Source of the DNA: Apostichopus japonicus
Lineage: Eukaryota > Echinodermata > Holothuroidea > Aspidochirotida > Stichopodidae
Reading direction: 5' to 3'
DNA: 64,000 nucleotides
NCBI RefSeq assembly: GCF_037975245.1
Contig: NC_092563.1
Location: 12,512,001 to 12,576,000 of the forward strand
Shown here: piece after piece, positions 10,513 to 21,113 of the stretch
Layout: each line of letters starts with the position of its first letter
Position numbering within the stretch: the stretch's first letter is position 1
Notes under the pieces: model-generated
The model's database searches: none
What the model was told of the DNA's origin: nothing
Seen by the model: the letters and a program-made list of their open reading frames with translations, nothing else
Made by a program: the position numbers and the translations under genes

Positions 10513-13500
10513 GTAAGGAATGACAGGTTCCTAGGCCTTTGACAGGTTCCTAGGTGACAGGTTCCTAGGTTCCTTTCATTTTGTATTATAATCGTTCGGG
10601 TACCTGTTTCACGAAAAAGCAATGCATATGATAGAGCAGGTTTAGACTAAGTTAAGGCTAAGTTTTTGTCGTTTTCATGGTGTGTGTAATATGACGAACT
10701 TATGACTTTGAACCAGCGATTTGTTGTTGTTTTTAAAATGATGCCACGTTATACTATACTAATGAATACTATGCATCTTACTTGGGCCTAATTGCTATTG
10801 TAAAATCATGAACATTTCCTGAAGTTAGTTGCAATGTGAAGCACATCATGTAAAGTCACAAGACTGCAATATGTCACTAAGCCTATGCTAGGCAAACATT
10901 ATGAATAAAATGTCAGAAACTTAAAATGTTTAAAATAAAACTAAAGCCTTCGGTTAACTTAGTGAGTCGGGGGGTGGGTTCTGAAGAATGTTTACCCATA
11001 ACTGTGATCAACAGAGTACAGACATAAGTCTTAAATTTGTATTTGGCATTGATGTTAGTGCCAGAGAATCGTTGCATGTGACTCTTTAATGGTTGCATAT
11101 TTGGGTCTCAAACTAAGTAGTCTTTAATCTTTGTTATAATGTAGACAGAACCGTGAAATTTGGGCTATGTACCGTCTAAATATGGTGGATTTTGCCATTT
11201 GCCAGGCACTTTTTCACCAGTAGACATTAAAAGAACAAACATATCTAGTCAGTTAACAAAACGATTGTTAGTAAAACAGTTGGCATGATTTCAGTACCTA
11301 ACATAAGTCTCTTATTACTTCTATTTTCAGCAATTAATGTTGCGTTGCTCTCATATAATTTGAATTGTCATTTAGGAATGCCAGTGACAAATTGATTTCA
11401 GCCATAGCATTTTTGTATAAGCAGTTTTCATAAATTTGTTGGCAAGTGGCTAAAATTGTGAAATTTTAGGCCTGGTAGACATGTATGTACAATGTTCTAA
11501 CATTCAAAGTTCACTGTGGCAGCCTTAAAGTAATTTCAGATACTGTCCTTTGTGTTCGTAATAATTTTAACTACAGGTAGAACATTGTAGAAAGATCAAT
11601 TTGTTAACATTTGTTCATTCTTTATGTTGTGTGCACACACATAACAATTGAACTGAGGTAACTTTACAAATATAAAAAAAAATACTTAAACAGTATTATA
11701 TAGTGTTGATTTTGAGCAAGTTTTGCAAAAATATGCATGTTCTTGTTTAGAACTTTATCAAAAGGACTAAGTAACAGATTCAAAGCATAAAAATTGCAAA
11801 CTTTATGAGCAAAATTAAAATCTTGAGTACAAAACTTTAATCATATTTGGAAGTATGTTGTTGTATCTGTTTCTCTTTAGTGTTGCTAATAGCATCAGGA
11901 GGATCATGATTGCTGAGGTTTCTACAATAGCTATTGACTGGATTCAGGTTCAGTCTAACAGCTCTGTTCTTCATGACGAGTTTATTGCACAGAGAGTCGG
12001 TGAGTACATCTCTAGTTTCTGACAGAAATGATGTATTAAGAATATTACTACTGTAGGTTGTACTTGCAACAACCAGCCTGAGGTACAGTGTAGGAATACC
12101 TTTAAAGGTTGTCTAATTTAAGCAAATATAACTATTGATCAATGTAAAAGACATTGTGTCTTATCAAACTCCACTTAGTCTATTTACACATCAGCAAAAG
12201 TCTGAATTTATGGAACTCAAGATGTGCAGTGCAGACGGGTTTTCATCGAAAACCTAGGTACCTGTCGACAATGATGTTACCTGGATCTCTATAACTTTGA
12301 GCTAAACAACAGTTTTTCCAATTTTTTACTCAACAGGTGACTGATGGGAACAGACAATTTACACTGAATAAAAGAATTTCATGTGGAAAAAAGGCACTTT
12401 CATATCCCATAACCTAGTTCTTTAACTAACACTAGTTTTGTAAATTTGTCACTTACCTACAGTAAACAACACTATCCTTCTGTTGAAAAGCTATGGCTTG
12501 ACAGCTATTAAGCCTAAGCACATTGGCAACTGCTGCCTAGTGTTTGAGAAATTTGTTACCAAACAGGGCAAAACATTTCCACCGAGCCCTGTGAAGCATT
12601 TATACTGTACATAAATGGCACCCAGGTCTGGTCTTTGTAAGGGATTATCCAGGTTATCCATGGTTGAATTTAGATTGTCGGAACAGCAAATTCGGTCAGT
12701 ATCCAAGATGTAAGGCCTATCAGTGAAGTAAGAACAATAACATAGCTATAGTAATAACATAGCAATAACAAAGCTAAGAACAATAACATAGCAATAGCTC
12801 AGTGATTAACGCCGGTGCCTTTCAATCATAAGGTCCCCGGTTCGAGTCACTCCCAGATTAATGTTTGTCGTCCAGTTACAGAGTTGTTGACAATGAACAA
12901 TTCATCATCGTGGACGTTAAATATGAATGTAAGAGACTGACTTCAGCTGGCTTGCAGCTTTGATAAGCCAATGAGGCTTCTTCGGGAGTTCCTGCTTGCA
13001 GGAGGATCTAGTATACAAACGTACATAACATATATCCAAGTTGATTGTCAAAGTGCTTCTGAACAGTATGATGCTTAAAATTACCTTTCACCATGTCATT
13101 GTTGCTAAAAGCCAGATAATCTTCTCATTGTAGAAATGGTGTTACAAAGTTAGTCAAAAAATGTTTGTTTTCATCAATTGCTTCAGATGCCTCCTAAGCT
13201 ACTGCAGCTAAAGATAAAAATAATCATGGACTGACGGCATAGTCCCAGATTATACAATGCATTATTCAAATAATAATTCCACTACGCTACAATTTATGGT
13301 TTGTTTTTCCAGGACTGATACCTGTTACCAGTGACGAGGTTGTGGACAAGATGAACTACATGAGGGTAAATGACAACACAGATCCATTTTTGCTGATCAA
13401 TAGTTTTACCCGGGGGAAACACTACTGCTGATTAGTAATATTAAACAAAATAATTCATTTGATCATCCAGATATTGGCAACTTAGATATATTTATATATA

Positions 13501-16500
13501 ATGTATCCATTTTCACCTCCTTGGCATTTTCTTTTAATGACCCTACTGTATAATATTTTTTATTTCTTATTGCCATGTCTTATATTTAGCTTCTTTCAGT
13601 ACATGTTTGTGCAGCCCGAGTCATCGATAGGGGAGGGGAGTGGGTAGAGGGAGGGTGATTATAGTGGAGTTCATTTGAATTCTATAGTTGTGCTTAATGT
13701 AAAGTGTAAATTTTTATTGTCCACATCTTTTTGTAAAGAGTGTTGACATGGTATAATGCACTGACGTACTGCCAATACATTATAACAGTTAACATGGATA
13801 AAGTGATAATTTTAAGGCTTCAAACTGAAAATTGTTCTTACGTGTGTCTCACACCTTTACAGTTACAAAGCAACATTATTAATTGTTCAAGATATTTATT
13901 CCTAAGCCACAACCGATCCAACAAAAGGGAAGATAATAAGGAGGAAATAAACACCAGAGTAATAAATTAAATTTGAAGCTTTAGTACCAAAGTCAGGACA
14001 TTATCTTGAAAGTTTTGTCTGACGTATGGAGTATTTATCGCCAAATCTAAGTGGAGGGATTAAATGTTTGGGTGGGTGAGGGGGGGGGGCGGGGGGGGAA
14101 TTTTCTTGTCATGGTAGTGTGTTGTTTACTACTGTACACGTTCGTGCCCAAACACAGAATGGTTGATATACACTAGTATCATATTGGGCAGTGTTTATAA
14201 TGGGGTATACAGGTATAATGTGGCTTTGAACACAAAGATTGATGTTTTCATGCTATATATTATGATGAGTTTCTTTTGTCTGAATTCTGACTCATTGTGT
14301 TAATCAATTGACATGTATGTGACTGTTAACACATTACAGGATTGCACCTGCGAGGAGTTCTGTCCCGATTGCTCGGTGGAGTTCATTCTCGACGTCCGAA
14401 ATGACACCGACGACACCAGACATGTCACATCCAGAGACTTACAGTCAACACATCCTAAAGTTGTACCAGTAAGTAAACAGTGGATATTTATTTTCTTTCG
14501 TTTAAAAAAGAAAAGGAAACAAGAAACTTTATAATTCAAGCTTAAAAATGACATCTCTGATCTGTTGAACTGCCATGGACAAATAACACAAAAACAGATT
14601 AAACTTAAACTGTCTCTGCTAAATTCTATAAGATCTGCATAGACTACTCTACACAAATTCACTTAGTCTGCAAATACATTGTGTACAATTGGTCTGGATT
14701 CTCTTACTATACAGCCATGGGCATCATGAGCTAGTTTGTATCCCTGGGCACAATCATGTCACTGGTCTCCCTGTTGCACTCTACCTACAGTATATATCCC
14801 ATACATTCTGACGTTCTCCTTGCTCAGTGGCTCTAAATTGACTCTCGTCTGGTCTTTATACAGCTACTGCAAAACCGTAGTGTAGTAGTAAACCAAACCA
14901 CTATTAAAAGTGGTGTAAATATTGTCACAATATACTGGATCAAATAGTGTACTTAGTGTATTTGTTATACGTTGTAAAGGATTCGATTTATAACTGTAGT
15001 GTTTCATGGTTTTTTCACAAAACCTTTTGTAAAAGTTATTTCCTGGAACTTTCACTTTCCTAGGTTCCATCCAGACCACGAGAAGATGAGACTAGCGAAT
15101 ACGGAGAAGCCGACGGTATGATCATAGTAACCTTTAGTATCTATTTCGGAATCTGAATTCAAGAGAGTAAAAGTACTGCCAAATATGCTGCAACCCCAAA
15201 CTATGATATAAATCCTTGGACAAGTGATGAAAATAATAAAAAACCATGGAAACTGCAGGGGTTTTTTTTTTAATGAATTTAACATCATATTTTTATGCAA
15301 ATAATATGACTGAAAATGTTTGGCTTCAGAAACTTTCATCAGGTGGGAACACTTTAGGAGTGTTTCTACTTTTGAGTCTGTATGGTTGTAGATCCACTAA
15401 TAAACATGGAGAGGCTTGACTCCGGTCTGATGTTAAATAAAAATCTTTCTGACCAAAATACATTGGGTATCAATAGTTCTCTCTGGCAGAAGTCTGGAAA
15501 ACAGCAGATACTTTGTCAACATCTGGTCTCGTCAAAATTGTTCCGAGCACAGACCTTAGCAGTGCTGCAAGCCCTCGGTATCTGCAATGTCCGTCTCAAA
15601 TGTCCGTCTGAATCTGATGATAAGACAGGCGTCAACACTTGATAGTCATGTTCCTAACGCTAGCCCTGTGATACAACCATCGACACCAAATCGAGGATAT
15701 AATATTAAATCATTTTTATGGTGGGGACAATCTTCTTTATATGGTACTATCATGTAACAGTATGTACAGTATATCTTGCTTGTACTTGATAAATGATTGG
15801 AACTGCTGGTTCTGTCAGTACAAGTGTTTTGAGGCATGATGTGTGAAGAGAGTCTAGAATGGTACCAGCATTAGAACATTGTCTCCCTACATGCTGTTTT
15901 AACAATACCAGAGAGTTCCTACTGACTTTGAACAGTTTGGTGGATGTCCTACTCAAAAAGCTCCAAGTTTTTAATCATCCTTGAAAAGTCAGTCAACTGC
16001 CTTGGGGGGGGGGGGGATGGGGGGTATCACACATTGAAGCAAAATAATGTGGTTTCAAAGATTTGACATAAAAACTTAAATGGAAGTTTATCTCACTCAT
16101 TGTTATATTTATGCAGTATTTTTCATAAGTGATTGGAAGTTTTTACTCATCCATAATTCCCAGAATGTCATACATTGCAAGATTTTTCTCGTATATTTGA
16201 AGCTGCAAATTGCAGTTAATAGTTATGAGCTACAAGAATTTTCGTACCACATCTTTACAGTACAACTCACTAAATCATCACTTATTACATTTATGATTAT
16301 TATTTTACTCTAACTCTTATAGATATTTTGATAGTGAAACTCAATCGAAGTCAGGAGCTCAAGTTCAGAGCATTTGGAAGGAAAGGATTTGGTAAGGAGC
16401 ATGCCAAGTGGATCCCGACGGCTGCAGTTTCCTTCGAGTACGACCCTGATAATGCTTTAAGACACACCTTGTATCCTAATCCAGCTGATTGGCCTCGAAG

Positions 16501-19500
16501 TGAATTCACAGAGTTGGACGAAGACTCAGACAAAAGTAATTGCCTCTCCTAACATGTACCAAGTCCTGCTACAGTAGCCTTCTGTTTTAAACAAATTTCA
16601 AACAGGCAAAGCAATATATGCCCTCTTCAAAGCTAAAGCATCAGCTGTAAAACTATTGCAAAACTAACAAAAGTTAAGACAAGCAGAAAAGAGGAGGGGG
16701 GGGGGGGGTAGATAGGAATGTGTAGATACTAGTGGGTTTTTTCCTCAAAAGTATTATATGATTTGATCTAATAATCTGCAAACCCAATGAAAATTCAAAC
16801 TTGTTCATGATTAGATTTTCTCACCAACTCTTTTAAACCCTGTTAAGGTCTCTTTCAAAAATACTGTAGTATTTCATGATGTGTTATCTGGATTCTATTC
16901 AGAGGACTGGTTCTTTTGTAGTATTGGCAGGCCAGTGATAAAGAAGATGAGTTTTACCCTAGTTTCCATTCAGTAAGGTACTTTAGAATGATTTAAATGT
17001 TAGCAACGTTTTATTGGAACCAAGATAATTTAAGCACTGTACAGCACATTTCAGACTGAGTAGGCCACACAATGTGTGATGCAGCATAGATATACAATGT
17101 ACTGTACAGCACATTTCAGACTGAGTAGGCCACACAATGTGTGATGCAGCATAGATATACAATGTACTGTACAGCACATTTCAGACTGAGTAGGCCACAC
17201 AATGTGTGATGCAGCATAGATATACAATGTACTGTACAGCACATTTCAGACTGAGTAGGCCACACAATGTGTGATGCAGCATAGATATACAATGTACTGT
17301 ACAGCACATTTCAGACTGAGTGGGCCACACATTGTGTGATGCAGCATAGATATACAATGTACTGTACAGCACATTTCAGACTGAGTGGGCCACACAATGT
17401 GTGATGCAGCATAGATATACAATGGACTGTACAGCACATTTCAGACTGAGTAGGCCACACAATGTGTGATGCAGCATAGATATACAATGTACTGTACAGC
17501 ACATTTCAGACTGAGTAGGCCACACAATGTGTGATGCAGCATAGATATACAATGTACTGTGCAGTACATTTCAGACTGAGTGGGCCACACATTGTGTGAT
17601 GCAGCATAGATATACAATGTACTGTACAGCACATTTCAGACTGAGTAGGCCACACATTGTGTGATGCAGCATAGATATACAATGTACTGTGCAGTACATT
17701 TCAGACTGAGTAGGCCACACATTGTGTGATGCAGCATAGATATACAATGTACTGTACAGTACATTTCAGACTGAGTAGGCCACACATTGTGTGATGCAGC
17801 ATAGATATACAATGTACTGTGCAGTACATTTCAGACTGAGTGGGCCACACAATGTGTGATGCAGCATAGATATACAATGTACTGTGCAGCACATTTCAGA
17901 CTGAGTAGGCCACACATTGTGTGATGCAGCATAGATATACAATGTACTGTACAGTACATTTCAGACTGAGTGGGCCACACATTGTGTGATGCAGCATAGA
18001 TATACAATGTACTGTGCAGCACATTTCAGACTGAGTGGGCCACACATTGTGTGATGGAGCATAGATATACAATGTACTGTACAGCACATTTCAGACTGAG
18101 TAGGCCACACATTGTGTGATGCAGCATAGATATACAATGTACTGTACAGCACATTTCAGACTGAGTAGGCCACACATTGTGTGATGCAGCATAGATATAC
18201 AATGTACTGTACAGCACATTTCAGACTGAGTAGGCCACACATTGTGTGATGCAGCATAGATATACAATGTACTGTACAGCACATTTCAGACTGAGTGGGC
18301 CACACATTGTGTGATGCAGCATAGATATACAATGTACTGTACAGTACATTTCAGACTGAGTAGGCCACACAATGTGTGATGCAGCATAGATATACAATGT
18401 ACTGTACAGCACATTTCAGACTGAGTAGGCCACACAGTGTGATGCAGCATAGATATACAATGTACTGTACAGTACATTTCAGACTGAGTAGGCCACACAT
18501 TGTGTGATGCAGCATAGATATACAATGTACTGTACAGCACATTTCAGACTGAGTAGGCCACACAATGTGTGATACAGCATAGATATACAATGTACTGTAC
18601 AGTACATTTCAGACTGAGTGGGCCACACAATGTGTGATGCAGCATAGATATACAATGTACTGTACAGCACATTTCAGACTGAGTAGGCCACACAGTGTGA
18701 TGCAGCATAGATATACAATGTACTGTACAGTACATTTCAGACTGAGTAGGCCACACAATGTGTGATGCAGCATAGATATACAATGTACTGTACAGCACAT
18801 TTCAGACTGAGTAGGCCACACAGTGTGATGCAGCATAGATATACAATGTACTGTACAGTACATTTCAGACTGAGTAGGCCACACATTGTGTGATGCAGCA
18901 TAGATATACAATGTACTGTACAGCACATTTCAGACTGAGTAGGCCACACAATGTGTGATACAGCATAGATATACAATGTACTGTACAGTACATTTCAGAC
19001 TGAGTAGGCCACACATTGTGTGATGCAGCATAGATATACAATGTACTGTACAGCACATTTCAGACTGAGTAGGCCACACAATGTGTGATACAGCATAGAT
19101 ATACAATGTACTGTACAGCACATTTCAGACTGAGTAGGCCACACAATGTGTGATACAGCATAGATATACAATGTACTGTACAGTACATTTCAGACTGAGT
19201 GGGCCACACAATGTGTGATACAGCATAGATATACAATGTACTGTACAGTACATTTCAGACTGAGTAGGCCACACATTGTGTGATGCAGCATAGATATACA
19301 ATGTACTGTACAGCACATTTCAGACTGAGTAGGCCACACAATGTGTGATACAGCATAGATATACAATGTACTGTACAGCACATTTCAGACTGAGTAGGCC
19401 ACACAATGTGTGATGCAGCATAGATATACAATGTACTGTACAGCACATTTCAGACTGAGTAGGCCACACATTGTGTGATGCAGCATAGATATATACAATG

Positions 19501-20133
19501 TACTGTACAGCACATTTCAGACTGAGTAGGCCACACAATGTGTGATGCAGCATAGATATATACAATGTACTGTACAGCACATTTCAGACTGAGTAGGCCA
19601 CACAATGTGTGATGCAGCATAGATATACAATGTACTGTACAGCACATTTCAGACTGAGTAGGCCACACATTGTGTGATGCAGCATAGATATATACAATGT
19701 ACTGTACAGCACATTTCAGACTGAGTAGGCCACACAATGTGTGATGCAGCATAGATATACAATGTACTGTACAGCACATTTCAGACTGAGTAGGCCACAC
19801 AATGTGTGATGCAGCATAGATATATACAATGTACTGTACAGCACATTTCAGACTGAGTAGGCCACACAATGTGTGATGCAGCATAGATATATACAATGTA
19901 CTCCTGCAAATTTGTCATTGTCCTGTTTTTGTTTCCTTTGTTTGCTAGCTCAAGCCGATTACGAGCCTGAAAGACAGAGGCCCAACAAATTCTGGATAAA
20001 TGTCGAGTCAATTGGCTCGCTGAAACCTGAAGTTGTCATGATGACCGGCCTTGCGGTGCTGAAGAAGAAACTGAGTGACCTACAGACACAGCTGAGCCAT
20101 GAAATGCAGGCAGAAGGCTTAGCGATCAATTAA
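10427..20133 (+). CDS. POLR2C: RNA polymerase II subunit RPB3 (complete, 7 exons)
   Basis: Joining 10427-10512, 11881-11999, 13313-13365, 14340-14468, 15064-15115, 16323-16535 and 19949-20133 gives 837 nt: 278 codons plus TAA. All six introns are GT-AG and keep phase. The product begins [18 protein letters not shown] and ends [16 protein letters not shown] plus AEGLAIN, collinear with animal RPB3 (275 residues in human). Known role: RPB3 pairs with RPB11 as the alpha-like platform on which RNA polymerase II assembles in the nucleus. The N-terminal part (about residues 10-50) and C-terminal helix (about 225-270) form the RPB11 dimerisation domain; the middle is the RPB3/RpoA insert domain. Zinc ligands are visible as C88, C90, C94 and C97 in [21 protein letters not shown] (exon 6) is another family hallmark. 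No frameshift or missing key residue is seen. Confidence 0.98.
10513..11880 (+). other. POLR2C intron 1
   Basis: AT-rich intron of 1,368 bp. Immediately after the donor are three copies of GACAGGTTCCTAGG (10522-10570). No gene or mobile element is recognised in the rest. Confidence 0.85.
11881..11999 (+). CDS. POLR2C: POLR2C exon 2
   Basis: Codes [20 protein letters not shown] and following residues up to EFIAQRV. The acceptor is TTTCTCTTTAG, the donor G|GTGAGT. The segment is the conserved dimerisation-domain core; human has VANSIRR in the same place. Confidence 0.97.
12000..13312 (+). other. POLR2C intron 2
   Basis: A 1,313-bp intron. It carries one tRNA-derived SINE (about 12783-13030) and short ATAACATAGCAATA duplications just upstream of it. 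Nothing else is recognised. Confidence 0.85.
12783..13030 (+). mobile_element. tRNA-derived SINE, plus strand
   Basis: The head has a Pol III A-box-like TAGCTCAGTGATTAACGC and a B-box GGTTCGAGTC about 35 bp later, as in a degenerate tRNA. The body runs through AGAGACTGACTTCAGCTGG and GATAAGCCAATGAGGCTTC to TGCTTGCAGGAGGATCTAG and an ATAC/GTAC-type tail. A second copy of the body, inverted, is at 29734-29850, which shows that this is a dispersed family. Exact ends are uncertain because no clear target duplication was found. Confidence 0.8.
13313..13365 (+). CDS. POLR2C: POLR2C exon 3
   Basis: A 53-nt exon coding [18 protein letters not shown], matching the family segment GLIPL-(S)D-(D/E)-VDK. 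The acceptor is TTTTTCCAG, the donor AGG|GTAAAT. Confidence 0.97.
13366..14339 (+). other. POLR2C intron 3
   Basis: A 974-bp AT-rich intron with a G-rich tract at about 14070-14100. The 76-codon frame inside it (13740-13970) looks random. No element is recognised. Confidence 0.8.
14340..14468 (+). CDS. POLR2C: POLR2C exon 4, zinc-binding segment
   Basis: Exactly 43 codons in phase 0. It holds the CxC-x3-CxxC zinc motif and the conserved TRHVTSRDL stretch. The donor is CCA|GTAAGT. Confidence 0.98.
14469..15063 (+). other. POLR2C intron 4
   Basis: A 595-bp AT-rich intron. Nothing recognisable beyond the splice sites. Confidence 0.85.
15064..15115 (+). CDS. POLR2C: POLR2C exon 5
   Basis: Codes [17 protein letters not shown], the variable acidic linker of the insert domain. 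It has the same length as the human linker but poor identity, as expected there. The acceptor is TTTCCTAG, the donor G|GTATGA. Confidence 0.93.
15116..16322 (+). other. POLR2C intron 5
   Basis: A 1,207-bp intron with a G-run near 16005-16015. Open frames on both strands have no recognisable similarity. Confidence 0.85.
16323..16535 (+). CDS. POLR2C: POLR2C exon 6
   Basis: The largest coding exon (213 nt). It carries [17 protein letters not shown] and [12 protein letters not shown], all RPB3 hallmarks. The donor AAAA|GTAATT is weaker than the others. It opens the 3.4-kb intron that holds the 65-bp repeat array. Confidence 0.97.
16536..19948 (+). other. POLR2C intron 6
   Basis: The longest POLR2C intron (3,413 bp). 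The first 500 bp are plain AT-rich sequence with a G-run near 16697-16708; the remainder is almost entirely the 65-bp array. Confidence 0.9.
17038..19902. repeat. 65-bp minisatellite, about 44 copies, inside POLR2C intron 6
   Basis: The unit contains ACATTTCAGACTGAGTAGGC, CACACAATGTGTGATGCAGC and ATAGATATACAATGTACTGT. Copies are over 90% alike. The variable sites are few: A/T at the middle of CACACA[A/T]TGTGTG, C/T in CAG[C/T]ACATT, A/G in GAGT[A/G]GGCC, G/A in TGAT[G/A]CAGC, A/G in TGT[A/G]CAG. 63-bp variants (CACACAGTGTG) sit near 18434, 18692 and 18820. Longer variants with an extra TA (GATATATACAATG) cluster after 19480. Minus-strand frames of 60-148 codons are by-products of the repeat. 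Confidence 0.98.
19949..20133 (+). CDS. POLR2C: POLR2C exon 7 and stop
   Basis: Codes residues 219-278 and TAA, including INVESIGSL and [14 protein letters not shown], the C-terminal dimerisation helix. The acceptor is TTTGTTTGCTAG, only about 48 bp after the last 65-bp repeat. Confidence 0.97.
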
Positions 20134-20700
20134 AAGTGGAGATCCGTCAAGGAGGAAGAAGGCACAAAGGTGGCAGAAGTGTGTAAGCCTCATAGTTAAG
20201 AAGATGGACTGATGTAAATATGATGAAGTCTTTAAGCCTGGCTAAGCATGATGGTATCGATAAACCAGTGTCAATGGCCGTGTAAAATATTTGAACTTGG
20301 GTTTTCCACTTTATTAGCTTAAAATGGACAATTAGTGGATACAACAGGTAGTACATTGCAAAGAGCAGGATGTGGTTTCATAGGGTCAAGAGGTGGAGGT
20401 AGAGTAGACTGGAAGCATCTCCAAGGAGGACTTGTCAGAATATCGGCAATCTGTTTATGGAACTACCGGTCTTTATACTGTGAGAAACCACATCTTATCA
20501 GCATGAAATATTATGATACTGTCAAAACAGGATAGGCAGTTTATCCTATGCATATAAACAGTGCAGTTGTTGGACAGCAACAGCAGGCTATCCTTTACCA
20601 AGGGGAGTATATGTGAAGTTCTAGCACTCTCGTGTTATCTGTGATACTGAAACACTGTAAATAGATTTTTACAAGCAATTAAACATGTGTCATCTTTGTA
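20134..20700 (+). other. POLR2C 3' UTR (predicted)
   Basis: This follows the stop codon without repeats and ends with a poly(A) signal at 20678-20683 followed by a GT-rich stretch. The 3' UTR length of about 560 nt is inferred. Confidence 0.6.
20678..20683 (+). terminator. Poly(A) signal ATTAAA for POLR2C
   Basis: ATTAAA with downstream GTGTCATCTTTGTAG (GT-rich), about 545 nt after the stop codon. It is the common variant of the metazoan signal. Other signals farther on cannot be excluded. Confidence 0.55.
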
Positions 20701-20904
20701 GTTATTGAGCATTTCACAATTTAAGGTAGATGTGGGTGGGGCAGATGGACATTACTTACTGACAAGAATAATTTCTGTTTACACTCTGTTTAAATAGAGT
20801 AAGAAATGTCAACGGTCAATAGCTGTTTTCACTCTCAATTTTAGCAAATCATTATAAATTTAAAGTCTTATGGACAGTGAACAGCAAATTCTTCTCTTTC
20901 AGTA

Positions 20905-20908
<4 letters not shown>

Positions 20909-20980
<72 letters not shown>
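20909..20980. repeat. (TA)36 microsatellite
   Basis: An uninterrupted alternating AT run of about 72 bp between the two convergent genes. Confidence 0.97.
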
Positions 20981-20984
<4 letters not shown>

Positions 20985-21107
20985 ATATCTGTCAAAGAAA
21001 ACGGTAGTACATTAGGAGACCTGCTCAGACACGTGGAAACATCTTGAAGCAAAATATGGAAGAGAACAGAATGATAAATAATGGGTAAACTATCATTTTT
21101 ATAAAAA

Positions 21108-21113
21108 TTTATT
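21108..21113 (-). terminator. Possible poly(A) signal AATAAA for the minus-strand gene
   Basis: TTTATT on the plus strand is AATAAA on the minus strand. If used, the 3' UTR after the stop at 25344 would be about 4.2 kb and the two genes would end about 400 bp apart. Many AATAAA-like strings occur in this AT-rich DNA, so this is only a candidate. Confidence 0.2.

Noticed and set aside
12783-12860. Functional tRNA gene
   Set aside because: A- and B-boxes are present but the acceptor stem does not pair and a SINE body follows; another body copy lies at 29734-29850.
17038-19902. CRISPR array
   Set aside because: The repeats have no distinct spacers; all 65 bp are repeated, and the context is a eukaryotic intron.
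16983-20011. Many minus-strand frames of 60-148 codons rich in YIVYLCC and WPTQSEM
   Set aside because: They are translations of the 65-bp array, whose period is not divisible by three, so each frame just cycles through all three readings.
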